NCBI GenBank assembly: GCA_031270205.1
Contig: JAISYA010000052.1
Location: 1 to 13,115, forward strand
DNA: 13,115 nucleotides
Source of the DNA: Treponema sp.
GTDB taxonomy: Bacteria; Spirochaetota; Spirochaetia; Treponematales; Breznakiellaceae
Direction: 5' to 3'
The position numbers and the translations under genes are program-made. This document shows, piece after piece, positions 6,573 through 13,115 of the stretch; the stretch's first letter is position 1, and every line of letters starts with the position of its first letter. The notes under the pieces are model-generated. The model saw only the letters and a list, made by a program, of their open reading frames with translations. It searched no databases and was not told the DNA's origin.

Positions 6573-7423
6573 AAAGCGGCGCAATGCTAAAAAAACGAAA
6601 AATTCTTGACGGGCTGTTATACGCAATCATGGCTTTGGTCATGGCCTGTGTTATTGCCGTTCTTGTGTATATATTGCTGTATATCTTTAAATCCCAATCG
6701 GGATTTCTCAACTTTTCATTTATTGTCGATGCCGAAAAAGGCATACTTTCCATGATAGTTACTACACTCTATGTAGTGCTGGTGTCTATCGCCATTGCCC
6801 TGCCTGTGGGAATCTCCGGCGCCATTTTCCTCAACGAATACTCCGGCAATTCGGGCTTAATCCGAATCCTCCGCCTCGCCGTTGAAACCCTGGCGGGAAT
6901 CCCTTCGATCATCTACGGCCTTTTCGGGCTGCTTGTTTTTTGCCGTCTGCTGGGATTCGGGCAGTCGATCATCGCCGGGGCTTTCACCCTGAGCGTCATG
7001 ATCCTCCCGGTAATTATCCGTACCACCGAGGAGTCCCTCAAAGCCATTCCCGACACCTTAAGGGAAGGCTCCCTCGCCCTGGGCGCGACCAAATTGCAGA
7101 CCATAATCCACGTTGTGCTGCCTTCGGCGCTGCCGGGCATCGTAACTTCGGCGATACTTGCCATAGGCCGGGTGGTGGGGGAATCCGCGCCGGTACTCCT
7201 CACTGTGGGCCTTACCCGCAATATGCCCAAGACCATTTTTGAGTCGGGCAGAACCCTGACCATTCACCTCTACTACCTCACCAACGAGGCGGTCCGGCCC
7301 GAAGATTTCGGCATAGCCTTTGCCACCGCTTCGGTACTGGTGATCCTGGTAGCAATCATCAATACCGCCACAAAAATGATCATCGGCGGATTTAGGAGAA
7401 ACCTGGGGAGATTTAATGATTGA
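6569..7423 (+). CDS. pstA: PstA phosphate ABC transporter permease
   Basis: The second channel subunit of the phosphate importer, 284 residues, a normal length. Six membrane segments are predicted at about 14-40, 59-90, 104-130, 132-150, 186-212 and 248-273. The EAA loop lies at about 154-185 (EGSLALGATK at 166-175), and the GRVVGESAPVLLT segment (200-212) is typical of PstA. Unlike its partner PstC, the first extracytoplasmic loop is short. The ATG at 6569 overlaps the pstC stop as ATGA and is preceded by GGAGGAGG within the end of pstC. The gene overlaps pstB by 8 bases. Confidence 0.95.
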   Translation: MKSGAMLKKRKILDGLLYAIMALVMACVIAVLVYILLYIFKSQSGFLNFSFIVDAEKGILSMIVTTLYVVLVSIAIALPVGISGAIFLNEYSGNSGLIRILRLAVETLAGIPSIIYGLFGLLVFCRLLGFGQSIIAGAFTLSVMILPVIIRTTEESLKAIPDTLREGSLALGATKLQTIIHVVLPSALPGIVTSAILAIGRVVGESAPVLLTVGLTRNMPKTIFESGRTLTIHLYYLTNEAVRPEDFGIAFATASVLVILVAIINTATKMIIGGFRRNLGRFND

Positions 7424-8189
7424 TGAATACAATACAGGCGCTGACAAACTGGATGTCCGTAATCTCGATCTTTACTATGGCAGTTTTCAGGCGCTAAGAA
7501 ACATTGATTTTTCGCTGGCAAAGCAGGATGTGGCGGCCCTTATCGGTCCTTCCGGCTGCGGCAAATCCACTTTTATCCGCACCCTGAACCGTATGAACGA
7601 TCTTGTTGCGTCATGCCGCATAACTGGAGAAGTACTGTTGGACGGCGAAAACATCTATGGTTCTATCGACGTTACCGAATTGCGCAGCCGTGTGGGCATG
7701 GTGTTCCAAAAACCCAATCCCTTCAATATGAGCGTATTTGACAATGTGGCCTACGGAAAGCGAATGCAGGGAATAAGGGACAAGCGCAAGCTCGCTGAGC
7801 TGGTCGAAACTGCACTGCAAAAGGCGGCGCTTTGGGACGAGGTCAAGGACAGGCTGAAAAAACCGGCTCTTGCCCTTTCGGGGGGCCAGCAGCAGCGGCT
7901 CTGCATTGCCAGAAGCGTCGCTATGGAACCTGAGATTATCCTCATGGACGAACCGACCAGCGCCCTGGACCCTATCGCCACCGGCCGTATTGAGGAACTT
8001 ATCGGGGAATTAAAAACCGATTATAGTATCATCATCGTAACACACGCTATGCACCAGGCATCCAGAGTGAGCAATAAAACCGCGTTTTTTCTGCTTGGGG
8101 AGCTTATAGAGTACAGCGACACCAGGGAGCTTTTTACCAAACCAAAAGACAAGCGAACTGAGGACTATATTTCGGGGAGATTTGGATGA
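7416..8189 (+). CDS. pstB: PstB phosphate ABC transporter ATPase
   Basis: PstB is the cytoplasmic ATPase that powers phosphate uptake through PstC and PstA. All ABC motifs are intact in the 257 residues: Walker A GPSGCGKST (44-52), Q-loop Gln98, the PstB-specific KPNPFNMS (99-106), signature LSGGQQQR (154-161), Walker B IILMDEP (174-180) with catalytic Glu179, and the switch His210. The C-terminal segment (224-257, ending in TEDYISGRFG) is highly typical of PstB. The ATG at 7416 lies inside the last codons of pstA and follows GGGGAG (7405-7410). Overlap with pstA suggests coupled translation; phoU begins right after. Confidence 0.97.
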   Translation: MIDEYNTGADKLDVRNLDLYYGSFQALRNIDFSLAKQDVAALIGPSGCGKSTFIRTLNRMNDLVASCRITGEVLLDGENIYGSIDVTELRSRVGMVFQKPNPFNMSVFDNVAYGKRMQGIRDKRKLAELVETALQKAALWDEVKDRLKKPALALSGGQQQRLCIARSVAMEPEIILMDEPTSALDPIATGRIEELIGELKTDYSIIIVTHAMHQASRVSNKTAFFLLGELIEYSDTRELFTKPKDKRTEDYISGRFG

Positions 8190-8190
8190 G

Positions 8191-8865
8191 ATGAATACAC
8201 GAATACTGTTTCTGGAAGAACTGAACCGGCTGCGGCACGATATACTGGCAATGGCGACCCGCGTCGAGGAAGACCTGGGGAAAGCCCTTTCCGCCCTGCG
8301 GAATAACGACATGGAGACAGCAAGGGAAGTGAAGGCCGATGACGCGGTGGTAAACGCCATGCAGATCAAAATTGAGGACGAGGCCGCCATTGTAATCGCC
8401 ACCCAACAGCCGGTAGCCCGCGATTTAAGAGAGCTGGTGACTATTTTCAAACTGACCGGTAATATAGAGCGCATAGGCGATCATACGGTGCATTTGGCAA
8501 AGGCGGCGATCAAGCTGTCCGGGGAGGCGAGCTTCCGTCCGATGGAACATCTGGAGCGGATGGCCGAAACCGGCCAGGAGATGATCCGCGCTTCCATTTC
8601 CGCGTACCTGGCCCAGGACCCGGAAGGGGCGCGGAAAGCCGCGGCGCTGGACGATATAATTGACGCGGAGCACAAAGCCCTGACCGAGGAGACGCTGGGT
8701 TTGATGAAAGAACATCCCGGGCTGATTAAAAAAGCGGTCCGCCTCCTCAATACCTCAAACTGTCTGGAACGGATAGGGGATCATATTACCAATATCTGCG
8801 AGGCCGTCATCTATATGACCGAGGGCAGGCACGAAGAGTTAAACGAACAATGGCAAAAGCAATAA
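8191..8865 (+). CDS. phoU: PhoU phosphate signalling protein
   Basis: PhoU is a cytoplasmic helical protein that links the state of the Pst transporter to the PhoR kinase and damps the Pho response when phosphate is plentiful. The 224-residue product shows the two-fold repeat of PhoU: the first half has NIERIGDHTVHLAK and the second CLERIGDHITNICE, each carrying the E-R-x-x-D-H metal-binding signature. Length is typical. A TTG at 8182 would add three residues but sits only 2 nt from GGGGAG (8174-8179); ATG 8191, 11 nt from that site and 1 base after the pstB stop, is preferred. The end overlaps the response regulator gene by 16 bases. Confidence 0.95.
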   Translation: MNTRILFLEELNRLRHDILAMATRVEEDLGKALSALRNNDMETAREVKADDAVVNAMQIKIEDEAAIVIATQQPVARDLRELVTIFKLTGNIERIGDHTVHLAKAAIKLSGEASFRPMEHLERMAETGQEMIRASISAYLAQDPEGARKAAALDDIIDAEHKALTEETLGLMKEHPGLIKKAVRLLNTSNCLERIGDHITNICEAVIYMTEGRHEELNEQWQKQ

Positions 8866-9545
8866 TACTCATCATTGAAGATGATCCCGACATTCAGGAA
8901 CTACTCTCCTTTGCCATGTCCGGCGAGGGCTGGAAACTGCTGCAGGCAAAAACCGGAGAAGAGGGGCTGGCCTTCCTGAAAAAGGAGCCGGTGAACTGTG
9001 TGCTGCTGGACATCATGCTTCCCGGCATGGATGGACTTAAGGTTTTGAAAAAAATAAAAGAAATCGAACAGTGCCGGAATGTTCCGGTGATTATGACCAC
9101 TGCCAAAGGGGAAGATGCGGACATTATAACCGGCCTGGAACTGGGGGCCGATGATTATGTGGTAAAGCCCTACAGTCCCCGGGTGCTCATTGCCCGAATC
9201 CGGGCGGGACTGCGGCGGCAGGAAGAAGCCGCCGGAGGGGAGACGGCGACGGTCTGGCAGCAGGGGCCGCTGAAACTTGACGCGGCCCGCCACGAAGCCC
9301 TTTGCGGCGGCAAGCGCCTGGATCTCTTTCCCACGGAATTTTCCCTGCTGCGGCATTTTCTTTCCCATCCGGACATTGTATTTTCGCGTAACCAGATCAT
9401 CGCCGCCGTCAGGGGGAATGATTATCCGGTTACCGACCGCTCGGTTGATGTACAGATTCTGGGCCTGCGGAAAAAACTGGGCGAAGCCGGCGACATGATC
9501 GAAACCATACGGGGCGTGGGCTACCGTCTTAGGGTAAGCGAATGA
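8850..9545 (+). CDS. phoB: PhoB/PhoP-type response regulator
   Basis: This 231-residue OmpR/PhoB-family regulator should activate phosphate-starvation genes when phosphorylated. The receiver domain (about 1-122) keeps the acidic pair Asp11-Asp12, the phosphorylated Asp54 in LLDIMLPGMDG, Thr84 and Lys106. The C-terminal winged helix (about 136-231) shows TDRSVDVQI (195-203) in the recognition helix and IRGVGYRL (220-227) at the wing. It starts inside phoU (16-base overlap) with only a weak ribosome binding site, and its ATGA stop-start overlap with the kinase gene suggests coupled translation. Its likely DNA target is the 11-bp-spaced array at 4421-4459. The name phoB rests on operon context; it could equally be called phoP. 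Confidence 0.93.
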   Translation: MAKAIILIIEDDPDIQELLSFAMSGEGWKLLQAKTGEEGLAFLKKEPVNCVLLDIMLPGMDGLKVLKKIKEIEQCRNVPVIMTTAKGEDADIITGLELGADDYVVKPYSPRVLIARIRAGLRRQEEAAGGETATVWQQGPLKLDAARHEALCGGKRLDLFPTEFSLLRHFLSHPDIVFSRNQIIAAVRGNDYPVTDRSVDVQILGLRKKLGEAGDMIETIRGVGYRLRVSE

Positions 9546-11350
9546 CCATATTCCGTAAAAACCTCATAACCCTGAGCCTCACGGCCCTGGGACTCTCCGC
9601 CGTATTGGTGCTGTCGGTACTGGCCTTCATGAATTCCCTGTATTACGAAATCAAGGCCCAGGGACTGCGTAATACCGCCGGGACTCTGTTCTCGATCATC
9701 GGCGAAAAGCGCATAACTGATTATTTCGAGGCTGACGCGGCAGTCCCCGGCGCCGCGTTGGTAAGCCGTGATGTTTTTACCCGTAACGGCGCAACGGAAG
9801 AGGCCTATCGTCTGACCCTGATAGACCGGACCGGCGACGTGCTTTGGGATTCCCATGTTGAGAGGACGCTGGTCAACCACCTGGACCGGGAGGAAGTACA
9901 GGCCGCCCTTGAGGGCCGCGAAGGCGTCGCCCGGCGGGATTCCCTCAGTACCGGCATGCGGCAGATATACTCAGCGCTGCCGGTATTCGATGCCGCCGGC
10001 GGCGTAGTGGGGGTATTCCGTCTATCCCTTACCGCGCCCACTTTCTGGCGGTGGATATCGGCGGCGGCCCTGCCCTTCCTTGTCTTTGCCTCCCTGCTGG
10101 TAACGGCCGCCTTTGCCGCGATTTTTGCTTTTTCCCGTTCCCTTTCAGCCTCGCTCAAGCGGCTGGTAGATATCGCCGCCGCGGCAGGCGGGCCGCTGCG
10201 TGAGCTAGCTCCGCCGGAGATCCCGCTTGCCGGGGAAGCCCAGGAATTCCTCACCCTGGAAAAGGCCCTGCGGAACATGACCGCCGAGCTGCACCTGCGC
10301 CTTGAACAGGCACGGGCCGAAGGAAGCCGGCTTGAGGCGATTCTCAACGGCATGTCCGAGGCGGTACTCGCCACGGATAACAGCCTCGCGCTGCACATGG
10401 TTAATCCCCCGGCCCGGAAGCTCTTCAGCCTGGGCGATGGCGATGTACGCCGCCTTTCCCTGCTTGAGGCCACACGCTCCACAGAACTGGAACAGGCCGC
10501 CCGCACGGTACTCGCCGGGGGCCGCCCCCTGGAAATGGAACTGAAACTCCCCGCCGGCCGGGAACAGCGTTTCCAGGTTTACGCCGCCCCCCTTGCCGCC
10601 GGCGAAACCGGAACCCCCGGCGGCGTGGTGCTGGTCATGGCGGACATCACCCGCCTGGTCCGGCTTGAACAGGTCCGCAAGGACTTTGTGGCCAATGTTT
10701 CCCATGAACTGCGCACTCCCATTCAGCTCATAAAAGGTTTTTCCGAAACCCTGCTGGATTCGCCCCTGGAGAATCCGGAACAGGTCCGCCGCTTCATCGG
10801 AATAATCCGTAAAAACGCGGAAACCATGGAAAACCTCACCAACGATCTGCTGATTCTGGCGAGTCTGGAGAACGACGGCGGACGTCACGACATGGAAGAA
10901 CAGCGGCTTGCCCCGCTGCTTGCCGAGGCGGTGTCATCGGTAGAACCCGGGGCGCGGCAGAAGCAAATTGAAATAACCGTGAACTGCCCGCCTGATCTAA
11001 CGGCAAGACTCCACGGCTCTTTTATCATTCAGGCCCTGATCAACCTGCTGGACAACGGAATAAAATACTCCGCCGAAAATTCAATGGTGCGGGCCGCCGC
11101 GTATCAGGAAAACGAAGAGCTGGTGCTGGAAGTACGGGACCAGGGCATAGGAATTCCACCGGATCATCTGGAGCGGATATTCGAGCGTTTTTACCGGGTT
11201 GACCATGCCCGCAGCCGGAAAGCCGGCGGTACCGGCCTGGGGCTTTCCATCGTGCGTCACATCGCCCTGCTCCACAAAGGCACAACCCAGGTGGAAAGTC
11301 ACGCCGGTTCCGGCTCGGTGTTCAGGATTAGAATCCCCACACATCATTAG
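9542..11350 (+). CDS. phoR: PhoR-type sensor histidine kinase
   Basis: The 602-residue membrane kinase is the probable partner of the adjacent response regulator. Two membrane segments (about 8-30 and 171-196) bracket a 140-residue extracytoplasmic region (31-170). A HAMP-like linker (about 197-250) and a PAS domain (about 262-373) follow. The kinase core is intact: H-box SHELRTP (387-393) with His388, N-box NLLDNGIKYS (501-510), G1 DQGIGIP (533-539), F-box ERFYRVD (548-554) and G2 GGTGLGLS (562-569). E. coli PhoR has almost no extracytoplasmic domain; this one is laid out like the Bacillus type, so it may sense a signal outside the cell as well as PhoU and Pst. It is the last gene of the operon, and its ATG overlaps the regulator stop by 4 bases. 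Confidence 0.93.
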   Translation: MTIFRKNLITLSLTALGLSAVLVLSVLAFMNSLYYEIKAQGLRNTAGTLFSIIGEKRITDYFEADAAVPGAALVSRDVFTRNGATEEAYRLTLIDRTGDVLWDSHVERTLVNHLDREEVQAALEGREGVARRDSLSTGMRQIYSALPVFDAAGGVVGVFRLSLTAPTFWRWISAAALPFLVFASLLVTAAFAAIFAFSRSLSASLKRLVDIAAAAGGPLRELAPPEIPLAGEAQEFLTLEKALRNMTAELHLRLEQARAEGSRLEAILNGMSEAVLATDNSLALHMVNPPARKLFSLGDGDVRRLSLLEATRSTELEQAARTVLAGGRPLEMELKLPAGREQRFQVYAAPLAAGETGTPGGVVLVMADITRLVRLEQVRKDFVANVSHELRTPIQLIKGFSETLLDSPLENPEQVRRFIGIIRKNAETMENLTNDLLILASLENDGGRHDMEEQRLAPLLAEAVSSVEPGARQKQIEITVNCPPDLTARLHGSFIIQALINLLDNGIKYSAENSMVRAAAYQENEELVLEVRDQGIGIPPDHLERIFERFYRVDHARSRKAGGTGLGLSIVRHIALLHKGTTQVESHAGSGSVFRIRIPTHH

Positions 11351-11357
11351 CCGCCAT

Positions 11358-11379
11358 TGTTAAACAGGTGTTAAACAGG
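11358..11379. repeat. 11-bp tandem direct repeat
   Basis: TGTTAAACAGG occurs twice back to back (11358-11368 and 11369-11379), in the short gap between the convergent phoR and kinase-like genes. Its core TTAAACAGG also occurs at 4501-4509 in the pstS leader. Read on the minus strand it is CTGTTTA-N4-CTGTTTA, with the spacing of a classical Pho box, although it does not precede a gene start. Confidence 0.6.
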
Positions 11380-11410
11380 TTCCCGAACCGGGCCAATGAA
11401 CCGCGGCCCG
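11378..11410. terminator. Possible terminator hairpins between convergent genes
   Basis: GGTT (11378-11381) can pair with AACC (11386-11389), and CGGGCC (11389-11394) with GGCCCG (11405-11410) across a 10-nt loop. They lie between the phoR stop (11350) and the stop of the minus-strand gene (11412). No T-run follows in either direction, apart from the T-rich tandem repeat read on the minus strand. Position favours a role in ending both transcripts, but the structures are not typical intrinsic terminators. Confidence 0.3.
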
Positions 11411-11411
11411 C

Positions 11412-12233
11412 TTACGGTATCACGCTGAATTCCCGGACAACCTGTATCTCGCTCTGTACCAAAGCGGAACCGGCGGCTTCCTGCGCGGCGCTTAGGGCCA
11501 GTTGTATCAGGGCCTGGGAATTGGTCACGCCGTACAGGGTGAGGCTGTCGCCGGAAACCGATGTCTCAAGAAAATGGATGGGTATTCCCCGCTCGTAGAT
11601 TATGTGGTGCTTTACCTGCTGCCCCAGGACCAGTTCCTTGAGGCGGAACGCGTTTTGGGCTTCCGCTTCAGGGGTGAAGAAATGATCCCGCATCCGGTCG
11701 ATCGTCTCGGCGCAGGCCGCGGGGGGAAAAACAGCGGTATTGAGGGAGAGGTGGTAATTCGCCGGGTCCTTCCAGTTGATGTCAAAGAAGTACTGGTGAA
11801 AGCCGGTGCGGTCATGATCGCTCCGCTCGATTATCTGCCTGGCCCGCTTTTCGTCACAGTGGAAGTAGCTTTTGACCCGCTCAACGCGAATCGCAAGAGG
11901 CGCCACGAGGAAAATCGAAAGCACCCCCGGCATATTCTTAAATACTACGCTCGTCCCCCGCCCGATAAACACACAACTCCCCAGTTCCGCCTCGGCAAAG
12001 ATGGCGGTTTTTAGGTAATGGAGATAATCATCCCTGTCCTGGGACAGGGACGCCAAAAACGAAGGCTTCCGTTCATCATATTTCTTGAATTTCTGGCTCT
12101 CAATTCCATAGGACTTGATCCGTTCTTCCAGAACCTTTTTATCCACAAAACGATAGCCCAGCAGCTTCGCCAGTTCCTGGGACGTCTCGTCGCCCAGTGC
12201 CGCCAGTTCGCGGGAAACGGTAATAATGGCCAT
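11412..12233 (-). CDS. Cytidylate kinase-like protein with BON-like tail
   Basis: The 273-residue cytoplasmic protein resembles the cytidylate kinase-like family of P-loop proteins. The N-terminus (ITVSRELAALGDETSQELA, 4-22) aligns with the family's start but lacks the classical lysine-containing Walker A loop; the GDE version occurs in a recognised subgroup. Other hallmarks are VFIGRGTSVV (88-97), VAPLAIRVERV (110-120) and the RTGFHQYFFDINWKDP stretch (142-157). Residues about 215-266 look like a BON domain (DSLTLYGVTNSQA then a valine-rich end), which often binds membranes or ligands. ATG 12233 is chosen over an in-frame TTG at 12251; the bases before it are a run of seven G, a plausible but imperfect ribosome binding site. 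It is convergent with phoR and stands alone. Kinase activity and substrate are unproven. Confidence 0.75.
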   Translation of the reverse strand: MAIITVSRELAALGDETSQELAKLLGYRFVDKKVLEERIKSYGIESQKFKKYDERKPSFLASLSQDRDDYLHYLKTAIFAEAELGSCVFIGRGTSVVFKNMPGVLSIFLVAPLAIRVERVKSYFHCDEKRARQIIERSDHDRTGFHQYFFDINWKDPANYHLSLNTAVFPPAACAETIDRMRDHFFTPEAEAQNAFRLKELVLGQQVKHHIIYERGIPIHFLETSVSGDSLTLYGVTNSQALIQLALSAAQEAAGSALVQSEIQVVREFSVIP

Positions 12234-12285
12234 AGCCCCCCCGAAATGCAAAAAGTAACCAAAAGGCTGGATGTTTCATTTAGAA

Positions 12286-12296
12286 AACGTAACGTT
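12286..12296. promoter_or_regulatory. Small palindrome upstream of the kinase-like gene
   Basis: AACGTAACGTT is a perfect palindrome around a central A, 53 bp before the ATG of the minus-strand gene at 12233. It is in the right place for a regulator site. No good promoter hexamers were found around it. Confidence 0.2.
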
Positions 12297-12304
12297 AGGC
12301 CGCC

Positions 12305-12328
12305 GGTTCCTTCCCAAAGAAGGGGACC
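12305..12328. other. Hairpin in the gap beyond the kinase-like gene
   Basis: GGTTCCTTC (12305-12313) pairs with GAAGGGGACC (12319-12328) across a 5-nt loop, with one bulged G and one wobble pair. It has no T-run. The rest of 12234-12477 shows no supportable gene. Confidence 0.3.
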
Positions 12329-12477
12329 GCGCGGCAACGGCCTCCCGCAACGCGGGGACGGCCTGATTCACATTCTGCCGCAAGCGCGGTGGATTGTAAA
12401 GCCCGCAGAGCCGGGCCGGTTCCGCTGTTACTTTGAACGGCAGCGCGCCCCGAAATGCCCCCGCCCCCGCTTAGTAC

Positions 12478-12521
12478 CCGCACGGCTGCGCCGTGCGGTT
12501 GCTGAGCGGGCCGCCGCTCAG
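12478..12521. repeat. Paired GC-rich hairpins, degenerate repeat unit
   Basis: CCGCACGG (12478-12485) and CCGTGCGG (12491-12498) form a perfect 8-bp stem with a 5-nt loop. Immediately after, CTGAGC (12502-12507) pairs with GCTCAG (12516-12521). The segment resembles the first part of the repeat units at 12544 onward (a hairpin on CCGCACGG followed by a GAGC-containing segment), so it is probably a diverged upstream copy. Confidence 0.5.
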
Positions 12522-12538
12522 GCTTGGTTGAGGACCCC
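12513..12538. repeat. Flanking short repeat, copy 1
   Basis: A segment starting GCCGCTCAGGCTT, then GT and GAGGA, recurs at 12875-12902 with only a few substitutions. The two copies are 362 bp apart and bracket the three tandem 113-114 bp units. Confidence 0.65.
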
Positions 12539-12543
12539 GCCCA

Positions 12544-12874
12544 GTAACCGCACGGCGAAGCCGTATAGCTGAGCAATGCGGCATGGCGTAGGCCCCGTGA
12601 CCGCCCCTGTAGCCATAGACCGCGCGACGGCTTTAGCCGGAGCGGTGGCCCGCCCCGTAACCGCACGGCGAAGCCGTGTAGCTAAGCAAAGCGGCAAGGC
12701 GTAGGCCCCGTGACCGCCCCTAAAGACGATAAACCGCGCGACGGCTTTAGCCGGAGCGGTGGCCCGCCCCGTAACCGCACGGCGAAGCCGTGTAGCAGAG
12801 CAAAGCGGCAAGGCGTAGGCCCCGTGACCGCCCCTATAGCCATAGACCGCGCGACGGCTTTAGCCGGAGCGGTG
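12544..12874. repeat. Three tandem copies of a 113-114 bp GC-rich repeat
   Basis: Units begin with GTAACCGCACGGCGAAGCCG at 12544, 12657 and 12771; the first two are 113 and 114 bp and the third is cut short after 104 bp. Each holds a hairpin CACGGC-GAA-GCCGTG (one base changed in unit 1) and a second inverted repeat CGGCT-TT-AGCCG. Most differences lie in a 12-base window near the middle (after GACCGCCCCT). Open frames across the units on the minus strand read as repetitive arginine- and alanine-rich peptides without a ribosome binding site, so they are taken as non-coding. The units resemble dispersed intergenic palindromic repeats rather than CRISPR, which has short repeats and unique spacers. 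Confidence 0.85.
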
Positions 12875-12902
12875 GCCGCTCAGGCTTAGTCGAGGATACC
12901 CG
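12875..12902. repeat. Flanking short repeat, copy 2
   Basis: Second copy of the segment at 12513-12538, reading GCCGCTCAGGCTTAGTCGAG and onward. It replaces the end of the third tandem unit, as if the units had expanded inside a longer element. Confidence 0.65.
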
Positions 12903-13115
12903 ACCGGTTTGGTTCCGCAAAGGCGCCGGGCCTGGTTTCTCCCTCTTCATTATTCCCTATTCATTGTTCATACTGCTTCCCGCTCCGCGCGCGCCGGCCG
13001 ACTTGACTATTCCGCCCTATTCCGTTACCGTATTTCCATGAATCGGACTGTGCCGCATCATCATGTTTTTCTCCCCCCGGAGTCCGGTCCCCGTTACGGG
13101 GCCTAAACGGTACAG
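12903..13115. other. Window end without a convincing gene
   Basis: No supported gene is seen. A palindrome CCCCGT-T-ACGGGG lies at 13089-13101. On the minus strand an ATG at 13064 follows a GGGGGGAG-like ribosome binding site, but its frame ends after 15 residues (stop at 13017-13019). It could be the relic of a gene running leftward or chance. A stretch near 12948-12972 is rich in TTCATT-like words, a low-complexity pattern common between genes. Confidence 0.4.

Noticed and set aside
11368..12014. Plus-strand frames after phoR (11368-11598 and 11502-12014)
   Set aside because: They are antisense to the kinase-like gene, which has family motifs; no ribosome sites.
12295..12811. Two minus-strand frames across the repeat region
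   Set aside because: Their translations are just the tandem DNA repeats read as arginine- and alanine-rich peptides, with no start signals.
12544..12902. CRISPR array
   Set aside because: The repeats are over 110 bp, contiguous, and lack short constant repeats separated by unique spacers; no cas gene is in the window.
13017..13064. 15-codon minus-strand frame with a good ribosome binding site
   Set aside because: Too short and without a recognisable product; noted under the window-end entry only.

Overview
The window is about 13.1 kb of moderately GC-rich bacterial DNA. It carries ten genes on the plus strand, one on the minus strand, and a repeat-rich tail without genes. My best guess for the source is a treponeme-like spirochaete, for example a free-living or termite-gut lineage. 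This rests on gene style, on a cytidylate kinase-like protein of a type I associate with such genomes, and on the GC-rich palindromic repeats. It is an inference, not a demonstrated assignment.

Left region (1-4212): A possible extended -10 promoter (37-45) is followed by two tandem palindromes (95-133), then a gene-less stretch. A near-consensus sigma-70-type promoter (423-451) leads into a small HIT-family hydrolase (498-926). Next come three tightly spaced genes: a Gfo/Idh/MocA oxidoreductase (1044-2036), a URO-D-fold protein (2046-3116) and a GntR-LacI hybrid transcription regulator of the AraR type (3124-4212). They look like a small catabolic or metabolic unit with its own sensor. No transporter or sugar kinase is present in the window, so the substrate cannot be named. 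A third copy of the palindrome (4349-4363) lies just downstream of the regulator gene. Together the three palindromes are good candidates for the regulator's operator.

Central region (4213-11350): This is a complete phosphate-starvation locus in the order pstS, pstC, pstA, pstB, phoU, phoB-like response regulator, phoR-like sensor kinase. Genes overlap or are separated by a few bases, so they are probably one translationally coupled transcription unit. Four TTAACA-like half-sites spaced exactly 11 bp apart (4421-4459) sit upstream of pstS and look like a Pho box. The encoded regulator pair therefore probably controls its own operon. PstS binds phosphate outside the membrane, PstC and PstA form the channel, PstB supplies ATP hydrolysis, and PhoU is expected to link transport state to PhoR, which phosphorylates the response regulator. 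PstC is unusual in carrying about 100 extra residues in its first extracytoplasmic loop.

Right region (11351-13115): A cytidylate kinase-like protein with a BON-like C-terminal tail is encoded convergently on the minus strand (11412-12233). The gap between it and phoR holds an 11-bp tandem repeat and GC-rich hairpins. Beyond it, about 880 bp contain no convincing gene but hold three tandem copies of a 113-114 bp GC-rich, hairpin-forming repeat (12544-12874), bracketed by two copies of a second short repeat. These look like dispersed intergenic repeats.
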